Shown: in pieces, positions 38,001-41,000 of the stretch
Layout of the letters: every line of letters starts with the position of its first letter
How positions within the stretch are numbered: the stretch's first letter is position 1
Assembly (NCBI GenBank): GCA_000934455.1
Contig: KN886853.1
Coordinates: 76,561-118,992 of the forward strand
Reading direction: 5' to 3'
DNA length: 42,432 nt
Source: Apostichopus parvimensis
Lineage: Eukaryota > Echinodermata > Holothuroidea > Aspidochirotida > Stichopodidae
The notes under the pieces: model-generated
Told to the model about the DNA's origin: nothing
Database searches by the model: none
What the model saw: only the letters and a program-made list of their open reading frames with translations
Position numbers and translations under genes: made by a program

Positions 38001-41000
38001 TCTCGACGAGTAAGGAGCTGGATCCACTGGAGGGTAACGTGGATCGAGAGGAAATGATCGTCACCATGGCGAACGAGGAAGTCACCTCCGGTAAGTTAAA
38101 TCTGGACGTTAACCGCTGCCCGGCCTAAATTTGACTAAAGATGGCAGACAGCGAACACAAACTCTTTGGCAACCTCAAGATGAAAAAAAAAGAAAGATAG
38201 AAAGGAACTTGTATATAACTCTGTAGTGTTTAAAGAGAGATTGCTGCATGATGTCTATATCATTTAGTGAAGAGGATGATGTAGTGGACATCTTGGTAGT
38301 ATTATTGCCCAGTGATCTGTGATCTAAGTACTAAAGCTTAGTTTGAAGGATTTCCCAGGACTTTCATGACATGGCATGGAATATGCTACCATAAGAACAA
38401 ACTAATTTTTGCCCACCTTATAAATACAGAGATGCCAACCAGTATGATTTTATCGTATTTAGTACTATAAAACAAGTGAAATACGATAATACGATATTGC
38501 CTCTTGAAAATACGATTTGTCATCTTTAAAAAAAAAAACATTTAATTTTTTTTTTTTTGAAAGGAAGCGGAATCGCATAGAAACATGTACAAGTAACCCC
38601 CCAAACCCCATTTAATTGGCCTGGGGCCAACGGGCCAGTGGTAGTGTCAAGTTTTCGTGAAAATCTGATTTTTCTCTCCAAAATCTGATAAAAATAAAAA
38701 CAGAGAAAATCCAAAAATGGTTGACCATGTATATGATGTTGACAGTTTTGAAATTGATTAAGTATGATTTAATAGTATAATTTAATAGTATAAATCTGAC
38801 GTATATTTTACTCTGATTTGTACTTTACATTGCCTGAGGTGAGAAGAAAGCCCAAACAAATGCTGCCTTTTCCGTAATCTAAATTATCAGTTGTATGTGA
38901 TGTGTCAGATATTATTATTATTATCAGAGCATATCTATGTTCCTAAATGTCTAGTCTCTCCTCCCTGTGTGATAGCTCCCGATGACTATACAGAAAGACT
39001 CGTCTGCTACGAGTCATTTCTACTCATCTAGTAAATTTAACTCGAAAACAAGTTGTGCCTTTGCTTTCTACTTTTGCAGATTCGTTCCCCTCTGGCACTG
39101 GTGCTACAGGGTCATCCTCGCTATCTACCCTGGAGAGTAACCCATCGGTGCCATCCTCTACCGCTGCCACGGTGGGTAGTATCCCTAGCGATGGCTCCCT
39201 TTGTTCCAGCCACCCATCCACCAGTCAGAGCCTAGAGTCAGATTCAGACCTGCCGCCTCAGCAGCAGGGTTCCCCTGCTCTGCCCTCCCCCCGTGGAGTG
39301 ATCAGAGGGTTCGGCGCGCCCGGCGAGGCACCGTCCCTGCTAGAATCCGGCATCCAGAAGAAGGTGAGCGTCATACGTGCGACGGGGACGGTGGAGAGAC
39401 CCGAGAGGTTGCGGCCCTCTCTCGTCGACGAATACAGCATCATAAACATGGATCAGGAGGGCGCTAGGCAAGGGGAGCAAATTCCGGGAGACGCGACCGG
39501 GAGATCCTCGACCCCTTCGAGCCTCCTCTCAGAGGCCGGGCCTGGATCTTCAGGGAAGGGGATGACACAGATGGGTCAAGGTCAAAGTTCAAAGGGCACA
39601 GGTCAAGATCAGGACACGTCCTCTGAGAGCGACAGATCGGGGATTCCAGGAACATCCCGCGGACGACAGTCTGGACAGAGAGAAGGAAGACATAGAGAGT
39701 AAGATGATTGTCTTATTCCATTTCATGTGATTTTGTTCAAGGAAATGGTTCAAGGAAAAGCCAAAATGGTTTTCTAATCTTTCTGAAAGTCATGAGAGGT
39801 GAATGACAAAAGCCCTTTGATAATGGTATTCCTCACAAGGGTTGGTTAAAATCAGTATTGCCCCTTTGTCAGGTGTGTGCACACTCCACATTGCTAGGCT
39901 ACAATTGTTTGTTCTTTTGGCAACACTTTAGCGCTCATTTCAACTGCTAAGTGACCAGTCTTCTATGGGACAACTATATTAGTAAACAACTCAACATGAC
40001 CTATTCAGCGATCCAAGTACGAACATGCAAAGAATGTTTAACCTGATCAAAGATGGCTGCTCATTTCTTTTAACTCAAACCAGCTATGCTGGGTTGATCT
40101 ATGTGTCCGACTGTCATTCTGTCTGTCTGTCTGTCTATCAATTGTTCAAGTGCTCTTGAATACTCATTCTTCGATGGATTTTAATGAAACTTGAACACAA
40201 TGTTCGTTGTAAGTGACGGTCAAAGGTCATTTAGAGGTCACTACAGGACATAATGTGAACATTTTCAAAATGTATCTCCTCATTCCCAGAGGACCACATG
40301 TTTTTTAAAGTTAACTGACAATTAATGTTAGGAACATTGGAATGCATGTGACATGCACTTATTCAATATTAGAGTGGTATGTCCTCACTGGAACAATATT
40401 TGCATCAAGTCAAATTTGAGCGGTCCGAGCTACTGCACCGTTGGTGCTCTCGTTTTTATATTTCGCTTTGTAACACAAAGCTCCTCAATTCTCTCGATGC
40501 CAGCATTAGTAAAATTAGCAGTTGCCTCACTGTACCACAGCCCCATCTTTGTGTCACCAGTTACTTACTTACCCAGGCCTATTGTCGTAAATTCACAGGC
40601 AGGAAGTCCTGCTGCTTAAATACTCGACTCATTTACCATCCATCTCGCCCTTCCTCTCCTTTTGTCTCTAACCCAAGTCTTTGTTTCCCTTCCTTCCTCA
40701 TTTTTCTTTTCCAGGGCTGATGGAGATCTCTGGAACCTCTGTCCAATGCCGGACATCCTCCTGGGCAGATGGAGACTCTGTCTGGAGGTGTTCGGTCACA
40801 TCTTCCTAGAGGACGTCGGAGCGGAACCCGGTTCGGTCCTGAGCGAGTTGGGAGGATTTGAGGTCAAGGAATCACGATTCCGAAGGGAGATGGAAAAATT
40901 GAGGAATAACCAAACGTCCCGAGATCTGACCCTAGAAGTGAGGCTTAAAATCATTTTTTGTTTATTTTCATCTTCTTCATAAAAGAGGAGGGGGGGGTGG

